The notes: generated from the letters alone by a model not told the origin. A stretch of DNA of 45,393 nt from an uncultured Wenzhouxiangella sp. (GCA_913057195.1 CAJXNL010000017.1:1-45393), one strand, 5' to 3'. Counted from the first letter of the stretch, positions 1 to 10,001 are shown. Numbers and translations are program-made.

Positions 1-2037
1 CATGCCCGCCCGCGCCTGGGCCGCGTAATAGCGACAAAAGTCAGCCGCCTCTCGAACTTCTGCAATCCCATCACGCAAAGTCTTACCGGCCTCTTGGGCA
101 CACAGCGCGATCAACTCCATGCGATGTGCCTCCAAAGCATCGGCCATGCGCTCCAAAACGCCCGCTCGATCATGTACGTTTGCCGCGTCCCAGCTGACCT
201 GGCCGGCCAAGGCCGCTTCGATCACGCCATCAACATCGGTGGCATCCATCGGGCTGATGTGGCCAACCACGCATTGCGTATCGGCAGGCGATCGCACCTC
301 ACTGGATTCACGGCCAGATGAGACCGCCACACTCCCTCGGTAACCGCCCTGCCATACGTGCCCGTCCCACTGGACCAAGGCCTCCGCCAAAGCTACGCGT
401 TCTGGCATGGAGGCAAAATTGATGCCCCGTGAGTTTTTTCGGGCTGAGCCGTATAGGGCGATCGGCAGCGGAATTTTTGGATGCGGCGTGCCGTCCACAT
501 CGGTCAGCTCAGCAACGGGGTCACCCACCACATCCGCCACTGAAATCTTGGCATCCACCACTCGGTTGACAAACGAGGAGTTTGCGCCGTTTTCCAACAG
601 ACGCCTGACCAAATACGGCAGCAAGTCTTTGTGCGCACCCACTGGGGCGTAGACCCGGCAGGCGTTGATGTATTGCGCATCCTCCAACACCTCATCGTAC
701 AGCTCAACACCCATCCCATGCAGCCGCTGGTATTCATACCCCCCAGGCTTTGGCGCGAATGCGGCGATCGCAGCGATGGTGTGGGCATTGTGGGTGGCAA
801 ATTGGGGATAAAATTGCCCCGGCGACTGCAGCAACTTGTGGGCACACGCCAAATACGACACATCGGTTGCCGCTTTGCGAGTGAACACCGGATAACCCTC
901 AAAGCCCTCCACCTGCGCTAACTTGACCTCCGTATCCCAATAGGCGCCCTTCACCAAGCGAATCGGGATGCGGTGACCGGTCCGCTCGGCCAAGGCTTTG
1001 AGATGATCAATCACGTGGATGGCGCGCTTTTGATAGGCCTGCAGCGCCAAACCCAGACCGTCCCACCCCGACAGCGCATCGTCGGCCAGCACGGTCTCGA
1101 AAACGGCCAACGACAGCGACAGGCGGTCAGCCTCTTCGGCATCCAACGTCAACGCCACCTCATGTGAGCGCGCCAGCTTGGCCAACGCCAGCACCTGGGG
1201 CACAAGCTCGGCCAGAACCCGCGGCGTTTGATCGGGGTGGTAACGTGGGTGCAAGGCCGACAGCTTGATGCTGATGCTGGGGGCCCCAAACACATCCGAT
1301 GCATCGTCAGCCTTTGCGGCAGGGGCATCACCCAGGGCCACGATGGCCTCGGCGTAAGAGCGCCAATAGCGCTTCGCATCGGCTTGAGTCAGCGCCGCCT
1401 CGCCCAGCATGTCGAAAGAGTAGCGATAGGCTCGGTTGGCTTTTTTTTGCGCCCGAGTGAGGGCCTTTTGGATGGTTTCACCCATCACATATTGATGCCC
1501 CATGATTTTCATGGCTTGACGAATTGCGGTCCGTATCACTGGCTCACCTGACCGCGCAACAAGCCGACCCAGCGTGTGGCCAATGCTCGATTGCTGGGCC
1601 TGTCGCAAGCGCATCACCCTGCCTGTCAACATCAGGCTCCAAGTTGACGCGTTCACGAACACCGACTGGCTTTGACCCAAATGCGTCTCCCAGTGGGCAT
1701 CGGTTAATTTATCCGCGATCAGCCGCTCTGCGGTGGCCACATCCGGAATTCGAAGCAGGGCCTCTGCCAAACACATCAAGATGACCCCCTCTTCGGACGA
1801 CAGGTCATATTGGCGCATAAACGCCTCCATCGCCCCCGCGTCCCGGGCACGCTCGCGGACGCGCGTGACCAAATCAATGGCATCGGCTTGGATGGCAGAC
1901 CAATCAGGGTGGGTTTGCTCGAGGTAGCGCAACAACAGCGCGTTGTGGTCGGCCTCATCGCAAGCATAGCTGGAATCAATCGCGTCGCTGGTGCGCAACG
2001 CGTCGATGGCGACATGGTGTTGACTCAAATGCGGCAT
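1..2037 (-). CDS. putA: Bifunctional proline dehydrogenase / P5C dehydrogenase PutA (3' part cut by window edge)
   Basis: PutA oxidises proline to glutamate through a FAD-dependent proline dehydrogenase and an NAD-dependent aldehyde dehydrogenase, passing electrons to the membrane quinone pool. The reading frame is open on the minus strand from an ATG at 2037 to the window edge (679 codons). I read a helical N-terminal arm, then a proline dehydrogenase barrel with RLVKGAYWD and YEYQRLHGMG, then RVYAPVGAHKDLLPYLVRRL, and then the N-terminal part of an aldehyde dehydrogenase domain. The start is fixed by an in-frame stop just upstream (2041-2043) and an AAAGG ribosome site at 2045-2049, seven bases from the ATG. 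There is no N-terminal ribbon-helix-helix DNA-binding domain of the E. coli type, so it is probably not a self-repressor. The catalytic Cys of the aldehyde dehydrogenase lies outside the window. Confidence 0.95.
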   Translation of the reverse strand, partial: MPHLSQHHVAIDALRTSDAIDSSYACDEADHNALLLRYLEQTHPDWSAIQADAIDLVTRVRERARDAGAMEAFMRQYDLSSEEGVILMCLAEALLRIPDVATAERLIADKLTDAHWETHLGQSQSVFVNASTWSLMLTGRVMRLRQAQQSSIGHTLGRLVARSGEPVIRTAIRQAMKIMGHQYVMGETIQKALTRAQKKANRAYRYSFDMLGEAALTQADAKRYWRSYAEAIVALGDAPAAKADDASDVFGAPSISIKLSALHPRYHPDQTPRVLAELVPQVLALAKLARSHEVALTLDAEEADRLSLSLAVFETVLADDALSGWDGLGLALQAYQKRAIHVIDHLKALAERTGHRIPIRLVKGAYWDTEVKLAQVEGFEGYPVFTRKAATDVSYLACAHKLLQSPGQFYPQFATHNAHTIAAIAAFAPKPGGYEYQRLHGMGVELYDEVLEDAQYINACRVYAPVGAHKDLLPYLVRRLLENGANSSFVNRVVDAKISVADVVGDPVAELTDVDGTPHPKIPLPIALYGSARKNSRGINFASMPERVALAEALVQWDGHVWQGGYRGSVAVSSGRESSEVRSPADTQCVVGHISPMDATDVDGVIEAALAGQVSWDAANVHDRAGVLERMADALEAHRMELIALCAQEAGKTLRDGIAEVREAADFCRYYAAQARAGM

Positions 2038-2319
2038 ACTTTAACCTTTCGTATGAATAAACCGGCGTCGAGGCCAGTTGAACGCGGTGCAGATGCCGAA
2101 AGTGTAACCCACGCGACGGTCAGCATGGCATTGGGCGCCCTTGGCGCGCTCACGCGATCTTGACCTGTTGATGGGCCCGCATGAGTTAGACTTAAGCGGA
2201 GTTCGAAAATCTCATGAGCCCGCTGGGCAGGCACGTCGCCGGTTGAGGATGTACCGAAAACATGACACGAAACACTGACCATAGAATCGACCATTAATTC
2301 GACCATCCGTGGTGCCATT
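2038..2319. other. Intergenic region between divergent putA and the oxidase operon
   Basis: These 282 bases separate two divergently read genes and should hold both promoters. I see no convincing gene. A TTGACC hexamer lies near 2159 but has no well-spaced -10 partner, and a TAGAAT hexamer lies at 2282-2287. The clearest structure is a tandem triplet at 2276-2311, listed separately. Confidence 0.5.
2276..2311. repeat. Three tandem 12-bp units with a GACCAT core
   Basis: Three consecutive 12-mers share the core GACCAT, at 2277-2282, 2289-2294 and 2301-2306. The flanks diverge: TAGAAT-like, TTAATT-like and CCGTGG-like. The array ends eight bases before the GTG of the DUF2244 gene. It could be an operator array for the oxidase operon, or it could lie within the 5' leader. 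The core repeat is seen directly; a regulatory role is inference. Confidence 0.45.
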
Positions 2320-2838
2320 GTGATCAAGACCCGTCAGCCAACAGAACCCAGCGACGATCTCACCATTGAACTGTATTCAAACCTGTCGATGTCGCTGGAT
2401 CGGTTCTTTGCGGTGTTTTTGGTCATCAGTGCAATCACCTTGCTCATTGCAATTTACCCTCTCGCGCTTGGACTTTGGCCGGTGATGGTCATCTCACTGA
2501 TCCACATCGTCTTGGTGGGCCTGTGTTTTCGGTCGGCCTGGCGCGGGAATTGGGTGCGTGAAATTATCCATTTTGACGCGGAAACCGTTACAATAAGGCA
2601 CTTGGCAGCCAACAAGTCGTGGCAAGTTCAATGGCCCGTGACTTGGCTTCGGCTGGCACACAATGCCGACCGCCAAGGCCACGTTCGGGTGTACTTGGGT
2701 CAGCACGGACAAAACCAAGAAATTGGCGGGTTCTTGCCCGCCCATGAGAGAAGCGAGCTGAGCGGCTTGATGAAAACAGCGCTCGCAAAACGAACCGGCT
2801 GGGTCGCCCCAGCCAACCGAGAGATGGTAGGCACATGA
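2320..2838 (+). CDS. DUF2244 family membrane protein, first gene of the oxidase operon
   Basis: This 172-residue protein has two closely spaced hydrophobic segments (about residues 28-50 and 52-70) and then a soluble C-terminal half containing TVTIRHLAA and WPVTWLRL. That fits the DUF2244 integral membrane family, which is often found next to cytochrome c oxidase genes. Its biochemical role is not known to me. The start is a GTG at 2320. No strong ribosome site is visible, so a later start such as the ATG in LSMSLDR cannot be excluded. Its stop overlaps the coxB start as ATGA, which suggests translational coupling and a role in, or co-regulation with, oxidase assembly. Confidence 0.72.
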   Translation: MIKTRQPTEPSDDLTIELYSNLSMSLDRFFAVFLVISAITLLIAIYPLALGLWPVMVISLIHIVLVGLCFRSAWRGNWVREIIHFDAETVTIRHLAANKSWQVQWPVTWLRLAHNADRQGHVRVYLGQHGQNQEIGGFLPAHERSELSGLMKTALAKRTGWVAPANREMVGT

Positions 2839-3662
2839 AAAAGCTCAACGAATGGATTGTGGGTTTGGCCGCACTGGTGGTGATCATGATGATCACCTGG
2901 GGCATTTTTGCAGTGGGCGACAACATGCGCCCCGGCGTAACGCCGTTCAGCCAAGACGTCTACGCGCTGCACAACACCGTTATGGGGGTGGTGACCGTCA
3001 TTGGCGTTTTGGTCTTCACCGCCATGTTTACCTCAATCATTTTGCACCGCAGAAGCCGCCACCCCAACGCGGCGAAATTCTCTCACTCCACGAAAGCCGA
3101 AATCATCTGGACCGCCATCCCAGTTCTCATTTTGGTGGTGATCGCGGTGCCGGCGACCCGCGTGCTGATTGATATGGAAGACACCGGGGACGCCGAGATG
3201 AACATCAAGATCACCGGCTATCAGTGGCTCTGGAAGTATGACTACCTCGAAGACGACATCAGCTTCTACTCAGCGCTCGATCGAGACAGCAACCGAGCAC
3301 GACAAATTGGCTCTGACTTGGCCCCGCAAGATGTCGACAACTACCTGCTTGATGTCAACAACCCCCTTGTCGTCCCAGTGGACACCAAGATTCGGGTGCT
3401 GCTCACCGCCGACGACGTGATCCACTCTTGGTGGGTGCCAGACTTGGGTTGGAAGCGGGATGCAATTCCTGGCATGGTCAACGAGGCCTGGACAATCATC
3501 GAACAAGAAGGGACCTACCGAGGACAATGTGCGGAGCTTTGTGGCAAAGACCATGGCTTTATGCCCATTGTGGTAGAGGCTGTCTCCAAAGAGGACTACG
3601 CCGAGTGGGTGGCCACTCAGCAAGGTCAGACGACGGCCAGCATGGGTTCAGCAGCGCCCTAA
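2835..3662 (+). CDS. coxB: Cytochrome c oxidase subunit II
   Basis: Subunit II accepts electrons from cytochrome c at the binuclear CuA centre and passes them to haem a in subunit I. The 275-residue protein has two membrane segments (about residues 8-27 and 48-70, with a further hydrophobic stretch at 95-112) and a periplasmic cupredoxin domain. The CuA ligands are visible: His197 in IHSWW, then Cys232, Glu234, Cys236, His240 and Met243 in CAELCGKDHGFMP. The aromatic YQWLWKY patch at 129-135 is the usual electron entry site. There is no fused cytochrome c domain. It overlaps the DUF2244 gene by four bases and is followed by 81 bases before coxA. Confidence 0.97.
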   Translation: MKKLNEWIVGLAALVVIMMITWGIFAVGDNMRPGVTPFSQDVYALHNTVMGVVTVIGVLVFTAMFTSIILHRRSRHPNAAKFSHSTKAEIIWTAIPVLILVVIAVPATRVLIDMEDTGDAEMNIKITGYQWLWKYDYLEDDISFYSALDRDSNRARQIGSDLAPQDVDNYLLDVNNPLVVPVDTKIRVLLTADDVIHSWWVPDLGWKRDAIPGMVNEAWTIIEQEGTYRGQCAELCGKDHGFMPIVVEAVSKEDYAEWVATQQGQTTASMGSAAP

Positions 3663-3696
3663 CTCGCATGTCGGCTCTGCAGCCATCGAATTTTGC

Positions 3697-3720
3697 TTGA
3701 CTCTGATGACTTAAACGACT
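3697..3720 (+). repeat. GACT repeated at 9-base steps before coxA
   Basis: GACT occurs at 3699-3702, 3708-3711 and 3717-3720, an exact nine-base period. The first copy is part of TTGACT, which resembles a -35 box, but the hexamer 17 bases downstream (TCAACT) is a poor -10. The array may be chance or a small binding array for separate control of coxA. A good AAGGT ribosome site follows before the ATG at 3744. Confidence 0.25.
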
Positions 3721-3743
3721 CAACTTAATGAAGGTAACTCATC

Positions 3744-5353
<1,610 letters not shown>

Positions 5354-5357
<4 letters not shown>

Positions 5358-5488
5358 GTTCAGGCCATCCGCAAACCAGCAAGAAAAAACGCCGCGCCGT
5401 CATCAAGACGGCGTGGCTGCTGGTGGCGGTGGTGCTTGCCATCTATCTCTTCTTCATCGGCCGTGCTTTTATTCAGGGTGCGTTGTGA
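5354..5488 (+). CDS. 44-residue single-pass membrane protein, probable oxidase small assembly factor
   Basis: A short open frame starts with an ATG that overlaps the coxA stop (ATGA) and ends in a TGA that overlaps the GTG start of ctaG. It encodes a very basic N-terminus (KKKRR at residues 10-14), one hydrophobic helix (about residues 18-36) and a short tail ending GRAFIQGAL. Its position, size and topology match the small proteins annotated as cytochrome oxidase small assembly protein between coxA and ctaG in other proteobacteria. The exact family assignment is inference. Tight coupling on both sides argues that it is translated. Confidence 0.7.
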
Positions 5489-6066
5489 GCGATTCTAGGG
5501 CCAGCACATTGAACTCCAAGCTCAGATACGTGGGGCAGCTGGCGCTTTTTGCGGTGGCCATGTTCGGTTTTGGCTATTTGCTGGTGCCCCTGTATGACAA
5601 GTTCTGCGAAGTCACCGGGATCGGCGGCCGGACAGCGGAGGGGCCAGTGGCTGAGGCTGAATACCTACCCACCGAGCCCGACATGTCGCGCGAAGTCACT
5701 GTGCACTTTGATGCCAACGTCAATTCATCGCTGCCTTGGCATTTCGAGCCGGTTGAAAAAACCATGGCAGTCCACCCCGGCAAGATGTATGAAACCGCCT
5801 ATATCGCGACCAATTACTCTGATCAACCCGTGGTTGCCCAAGCCGTCCCGAGCGTTGCCCCCGGTCTGGCATCGCTGCATTTCAATAAAACCGAATGCTT
5901 CTGCTTTACCGAACAGCTTCTCGGGCCAGGTGAATCGCGTGAGATGCCCGTTCGTTTTTTTGTTCATCCCGACCTTGACGATGGCACCAATTTTGTCACC
6001 CTGTCATACATCGTCTACAAGAACGACGACGCGACCGCGCGCGAAACCGTGGCAATGGGCCAATAA
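5485..6066 (+). CDS. ctaG: Cytochrome c oxidase assembly protein CtaG (CuB copper chaperone, Cox11 family)
   Basis: CtaG/Cox11 delivers copper to the CuB site of subunit I from the periplasmic face. The 193-residue protein has one N-terminal membrane helix (about residues 13-33), then YDKFCEVTGIGG, which is typical of the family, and a beta-rich periplasmic domain with the copper-binding CFCF motif in KTECFCFTEQ. I chose the GTG at 5485 because it overlaps the stop of the preceding small gene and places the membrane helix near the N-terminus. A frame extending upstream to 5413 would overlap the small gene in a different frame and has no family similarity. Confidence 0.95.
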   Translation: MSDSRASTLNSKLRYVGQLALFAVAMFGFGYLLVPLYDKFCEVTGIGGRTAEGPVAEAEYLPTEPDMSREVTVHFDANVNSSLPWHFEPVEKTMAVHPGKMYETAYIATNYSDQPVVAQAVPSVAPGLASLHFNKTECFCFTEQLLGPGESREMPVRFFVHPDLDDGTNFVTLSYIVYKNDDATARETVAMGQ

Positions 6067-6131
6067 ACTCGCTACAATCATCGCGAGCCCGTCGGGCGAT
6101 CACATGACGACATCTTGAGGTAAGGCACAGC

Positions 6132-6992
6132 ATGGCACAGGGCAGTTATTACGTCCCCCACACCGCGAAGTGGCCCATCGTGGGCTCCGTTGGCTTGTTT
6201 ACGTTGATGGTTGGCGCCGCCAACTGGCTCAACGCCAATCCCACAGGCCCTTGGGTCTTTGCCGTCGGCGCAGCGATCGTCATTTTGATGATTTTTGGTT
6301 GGTTTGCCGATGTGATCAAAGAATCGGAGGGTGGCCTTTATAGCCATGCGGTCGATGCCTCGTTCCGACAGGGCATGATTTGGTTTATTTTTTCAGAAGT
6401 CATGTTTTTTGCGGCCTTTTTTGGCGCGCTTTTTTATGCCCGCACCTTTTCAGTGCCGTGGTTGGGAGGAGAAGGCACCGGTGCCATGACAAACATGCTC
6501 TTATACCCCGACTTTGAGGCAGCGTGGCCAACGCATGGGCCGGGTGAGCTGGGCGGTGATTTTCAAACGATTTCTGGCTTTGGATTGCCGTTAATAAACA
6601 CCCTCCTCTTGCTGACTTCAGGGGTGACCATCACCCTTGCCCACTGGGCGATGAAAAAAGCGCAACGCACCGCCTTGGTGCTGTGGCTCCTCGCCACAAT
6701 CGTATTGGCCAGCGTATTTTTGTATATCCAGGCCTATGAATACGTACACGCCTATCAAGACCTCGGCTTGACCCTCGGTTCGGGCATCTATGGATCCACA
6801 TTCTTTATGCTCACCGGTTTTCACGGCCTCCATGTCTTGATCGGCACCCTCATTTTGGTCGTGATCATGTTCAGATGCATGGCGGGCCATTTCGCAGGTA
6901 AAAACCACTTTGGTTTTGAAGCAGCCGCGTGGTACTGGCACTTTGTTGATGTGGTGTGGCTTGGCCTGTTTATCTTTGTGTATGTGGTCTGA
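6132..6992 (+). CDS. coxC: Cytochrome c oxidase subunit III
   Basis: Subunit III stabilises the oxidase and supports proton uptake. The 286-residue protein shows seven hydrophobic segments, with typical stretches GMIWFIFSEVMFF, FHGLHVLIGT and AAWYWHFVDVVWL. A TTGAGG ribosome site precedes the ATG. The 65-base gap after ctaG holds a TACAAT hexamer at 6073-6078, with a weak TGGCAA 17 bases upstream. It also holds two small inverted repeats: CTCGC/GCGAG around 6068-6087, and a GCCC/GGGC pair just downstream. A separate promoter or an RNA-processing hairpin that tunes subunit III is therefore possible but unproven. Confidence 0.97.
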   Translation: MAQGSYYVPHTAKWPIVGSVGLFTLMVGAANWLNANPTGPWVFAVGAAIVILMIFGWFADVIKESEGGLYSHAVDASFRQGMIWFIFSEVMFFAAFFGALFYARTFSVPWLGGEGTGAMTNMLLYPDFEAAWPTHGPGELGGDFQTISGFGLPLINTLLLLTSGVTITLAHWAMKKAQRTALVLWLLATIVLASVFLYIQAYEYVHAYQDLGLTLGSGIYGSTFFMLTGFHGLHVLIGTLILVVIMFRCMAGHFAGKNHFGFEAAAWYWHFVDVVWLGLFIFVYVV

Positions 6993-6999
6993 TTGATCC

Positions 7000-8064
7000 A
7001 TGAGCGCACCGTCGCCCAAGCTCGTCACTGCAGGCTTGTGGCTTGTGGTGCTGGCGGTCAGCCTTTATTTGTTGGTCATTGCCAGGGATCTTCTCATCCC
7101 CCTGGTTCTGGCGATCTTTATCTGGTATCTGATCAACCTGCTCGCGCGCCAGTTCAGTCGGTTGAAAATCGGCGGCCATCCACTCCCAATGGCTTTGCAA
7201 TATGTGGCTGCCATCGCGGTCGCAGCCACCATTGCAGGCCTCTTTGGGACCCTGATCACGGCCAACATTAACCAAGTCATCGAAACGGCACCGGCTTATC
7301 AACAAAACATCAATCAGCTGATTTTGGATAACTTTGAGCGTTTTGGTTTTGAGGAACCCCCTGCGATTCGAAGCCTAATTGAGGGCATCAATTTTGCATC
7401 CATTCTTCGCAATCTTGCCAGTGCATTGGGTGGGCTCATGGGCAATCTGGGTTTAATTACGGTCTATCTGGTGTTTTTGTTTCTCGAGCAAAAGTTTTTC
7501 ACCCAAAAGCTTAAAGCCATCTTTCCCCAAGCCAAACAATTCGATACGGCGCAGTCGATCTTGCAGCGCATCGACAAAGATGTCTCAATTTATCTGGGCA
7601 TCAAAACCATGGTCAGTGCATTAACCGGATTGATTTCTTGGTTGATCATGGCCGCGGTGGGTTTGGACTTTGCTGGTTTTTGGGCGCTTTTGATCTTCGT
7701 TTTGAACTTTATCCCCAACATTGGTTCGCTGCTGGCGACGATTCTGCCGACCCTGCTGGCCTTGTTGCAATTTGATACGCTGGTGCCCTTTATGATTGTG
7801 GGCATTGGTGTGGGCACCACCCAGCTCATCATTGGCAATTTCGTGGAGCCCCCTTTAATGGGGCGCTCACTGAATATTTCGCCGCTGGTGGTGCTGTTAT
7901 CGCTGGTGCTGTGGGGGTCAATGTGGGGGATTCCGGGCATGTTCCTGTGTGTTCCCATCACAGTCATCCTAATGATCATTTTGTACCAGTTCGATGCCTC
8001 GCGCTGGATCGCTTTGGCACTGTCTAAGAACGGTCAAGTGACGCCCTCAAGTCAACGCCCTTAA
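7000..8064 (+). CDS. AI-2E / PerM family transporter
   Basis: This 354-residue polytopic protein belongs to the AI-2E transporter (PerM/TqsA, UPF0118) superfamily. It has several N-terminal membrane helices, a less hydrophobic middle region (about residues 85-200) and a C-terminal helical bundle with FVLNFIPNIGSLLATILP and GNFVEPPLMGRSLNISPLVV, which are family hallmarks. Members have been linked to autoinducer-2 export, Na+/H+ exchange or lipid and peptide movement, so the substrate cannot be assigned. It begins seven bases after coxC, so it is probably read from the oxidase operon, although no strong ribosome site is seen. Its TAA stop overlaps the stop of the convergent gene. Confidence 0.88.
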   Translation: MSAPSPKLVTAGLWLVVLAVSLYLLVIARDLLIPLVLAIFIWYLINLLARQFSRLKIGGHPLPMALQYVAAIAVAATIAGLFGTLITANINQVIETAPAYQQNINQLILDNFERFGFEEPPAIRSLIEGINFASILRNLASALGGLMGNLGLITVYLVFLFLEQKFFTQKLKAIFPQAKQFDTAQSILQRIDKDVSIYLGIKTMVSALTGLISWLIMAAVGLDFAGFWALLIFVLNFIPNIGSLLATILPTLLALLQFDTLVPFMIVGIGVGTTQLIIGNFVEPPLMGRSLNISPLVVLLSLVLWGSMWGIPGMFLCVPITVILMIILYQFDASRWIALALSKNGQVTPSSQRP

Positions 8065-10001
8065 ACCCCTTCATCGAGGTATGACTCGAGCAGCCGGCCT
8101 GCCACGATCATCAGATCGTACTCGGTGACCAAACCTACCAGCTTGCCCTTTTCTACCACCGGGAGACAGCTCAGGCGCTGCTCTCGCATCAATCGTATTG
8201 CCTCAACGGTCGGCGTGTCTGGGGACACAGAACGAGGGTCTTTATGCATAATCTCGCTGACTCGAGTGTCGCTGCTTGACCCGCGTGCAACCAGTCGCAG
8301 CAGTTGCCGATGTGAAACCAGGCCCAAAAGCTGCCCCGAGTCATCCTCAACAGGCACATGTCGAACATAACGCCACTCCATAAGGCTTGCTGCAAAGTCA
8401 ACAATGTCATCTGGTCGAACGGTGAACAGGTCGGTGGCCATGAATTGCCCGACAGTTCGATAGCTCTCCCGCCAATCTTGAGCAAAACAAAACTCTGCCA
8501 AATCCCAGTCACTGACCGGTGCTCCGCCTTTTTGTTGTTGAATCATGCTTGACGTCAGCGAGCGCAGGCACTCATGGGCAGAGCCTGTCCCTTTCATGGC
8601 ATCGAGTGACTCAAGTTGCCAACGCGCTCCGGTTCGCCTCAATTCAACGCGTTTTTTGACCACGCCCAAATAAAAATCAATGTCTTCAGATGCAATTTGG
8701 GCCTCTTTGAGGCCCTCTTCGGCCAAGGGCAGAAGAACGTCCAATATCAGCGCCTGAGCCGTCATTTGGCGTTGATCAAACCACATCTGCTGTGCTCGCA
8801 GTCCTTCACGGGCCGCGGCCATAAAGTTGGCTTTGACATCAGAAAAGTGAAAGTAGGGCCGAATGTCATCAACTGATCGAGAAAGTTTTGCCATCATCCC
8901 AAAGAAAAATGCGGCGTTGGCTATTTCATCGGTCACCGTGGGTCCTGAGGGAATCACCCGGTTTTCAATTCTCAAATGCGGCTTGCCGTTGGCTGATATC
9001 CCGTAACACGCGCGGTTCCAGCGATACACGGTGCCATTATGCAAACGCAACGCGTTGAGCTTCGGCACTTCACCACGTGCCACCATCCCGATGGGATCCG
9101 GCTCAGACTCAGTGGTCAAGATGGCACGGAATCGAGCGATATCCTCTTTAAAAATTTCGATGACTGACTGATCGACCCACTGATCACCAAAGTGGACCCT
9201 CGGCTTATGACCCCGAGCCGCATGCGCGCTCGACCTTGCGTCAACTGAGTTTTCAAATACCGCAATTCGGCTCTCATGCCAAAGCCGCCTGCCAAGCAAA
9301 ATCGGAGAATTCACACAAGCCGCCAACAATGGCCCAGTGACCACTTGGGCAATGTTGTACAGATGAGCAAATTCATCCGCTCCCACCTGGAAATGGACCT
9401 GGAAGCTGGTATTACACGCCTCAAGCATGAGGTTATCGTGATCCAATTCCAAATGGTCGATGCCTTTGATATTAAACTTGAAGTCTCGCCCCCTTAGGTT
9501 CATCAGCGCCGCGTTCAACTCGTGGTAACGCGGTTTCGGCACCATGGCGGCCAAAGTGAGATCATCTTTGGTGAGCGTGGGCAAAATGCCCACCAACGCC
9601 ACTTGAGCCCCCTCAGACGCCGCATGTTCTCGGGCGAGCTGAACCACTTCATCGGTCTCTGTGTGCAGTTGACGCAGGCACGTGCCGCCCAACTCCAGGG
9701 GTGACAAATTCGCCTCTAAATTAAACAGGCCTAATTCGTGCGTGAACCGCTCGTCGTTGATCCGATTTAAGACCTCAGTCGCCGTCAGCGAGGGGCGGTG
9801 CGCCCCATCAACCAAAAACATCTCCTGCTCTGCACCGATGCGGCGGATCCCGCCCTCAAACATCCCCTGAGAATGCATATCTTCCAGCGCACGCACCTCG
9901 GTGAGCAGCGCTTTCATAAATTCGCTGTGGGCGCGCTCATTGCCGCCTTGGGATATTGTTTGCTCGCCCATGCCAGGTGCTCGGGGTGGATATTGTGGCA
10001 T
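8061..10001 (-). CDS. Glutamate-cysteine-ligase-like enzyme with C-terminal CBS domain pair
   Basis: The protein (646 residues) has two parts. Residues about 40-500 resemble the GCS2 carboxylate-amine ligase fold: GAEQE at 56-60, LEANLSP, CNTSFQVHFQV and RIENRVIPSGP correspond to the ATP, metal and substrate segments of glutamate-cysteine ligases. Residues about 519-572 and 583-640 are two CBS domains (FMATDLFTVRPDD..., IMHKDPRSVSPDT...), which usually sense adenine nucleotides. The likely reaction is ATP-dependent amide formation on a glutamate-like carboxylate, gated by nucleotide binding, but the substrate is unknown. I chose the ATG at 10001 because AGGA lies eight bases upstream; a frame start at 10052 has no such site. 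It is convergent with the PerM-type gene and divergent from fadD. Confidence 0.8.
   Translation of the reverse strand: MPQYPPRAPGMGEQTISQGGNERAHSEFMKALLTEVRALEDMHSQGMFEGGIRRIGAEQEMFLVDGAHRPSLTATEVLNRINDERFTHELGLFNLEANLSPLELGGTCLRQLHTETDEVVQLAREHAASEGAQVALVGILPTLTKDDLTLAAMVPKPRYHELNAALMNLRGRDFKFNIKGIDHLELDHDNLMLEACNTSFQVHFQVGADEFAHLYNIAQVVTGPLLAACVNSPILLGRRLWHESRIAVFENSVDARSSAHAARGHKPRVHFGDQWVDQSVIEIFKEDIARFRAILTTESEPDPIGMVARGEVPKLNALRLHNGTVYRWNRACYGISANGKPHLRIENRVIPSGPTVTDEIANAAFFFGMMAKLSRSVDDIRPYFHFSDVKANFMAAAREGLRAQQMWFDQRQMTAQALILDVLLPLAEEGLKEAQIASEDIDFYLGVVKKRVELRRTGARWQLESLDAMKGTGSAHECLRSLTSSMIQQQKGGAPVSDWDLAEFCFAQDWRESYRTVGQFMATDLFTVRPDDIVDFAASLMEWRYVRHVPVEDDSGQLLGLVSHRQLLRLVARGSSSDTRVSEIMHKDPRSVSPDTPTVEAIRLMREQRLSCLPVVEKGKLVGLVTEYDLMIVAGRLLESYLDEGV

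Noticed and set aside
2025-2327. 100-codon minus-strand frame between putA and the DUF2244 gene
   Set aside because: It covers the intergenic promoter region and the GACCAT repeats, ends inside putA in another frame, and shows no family features.
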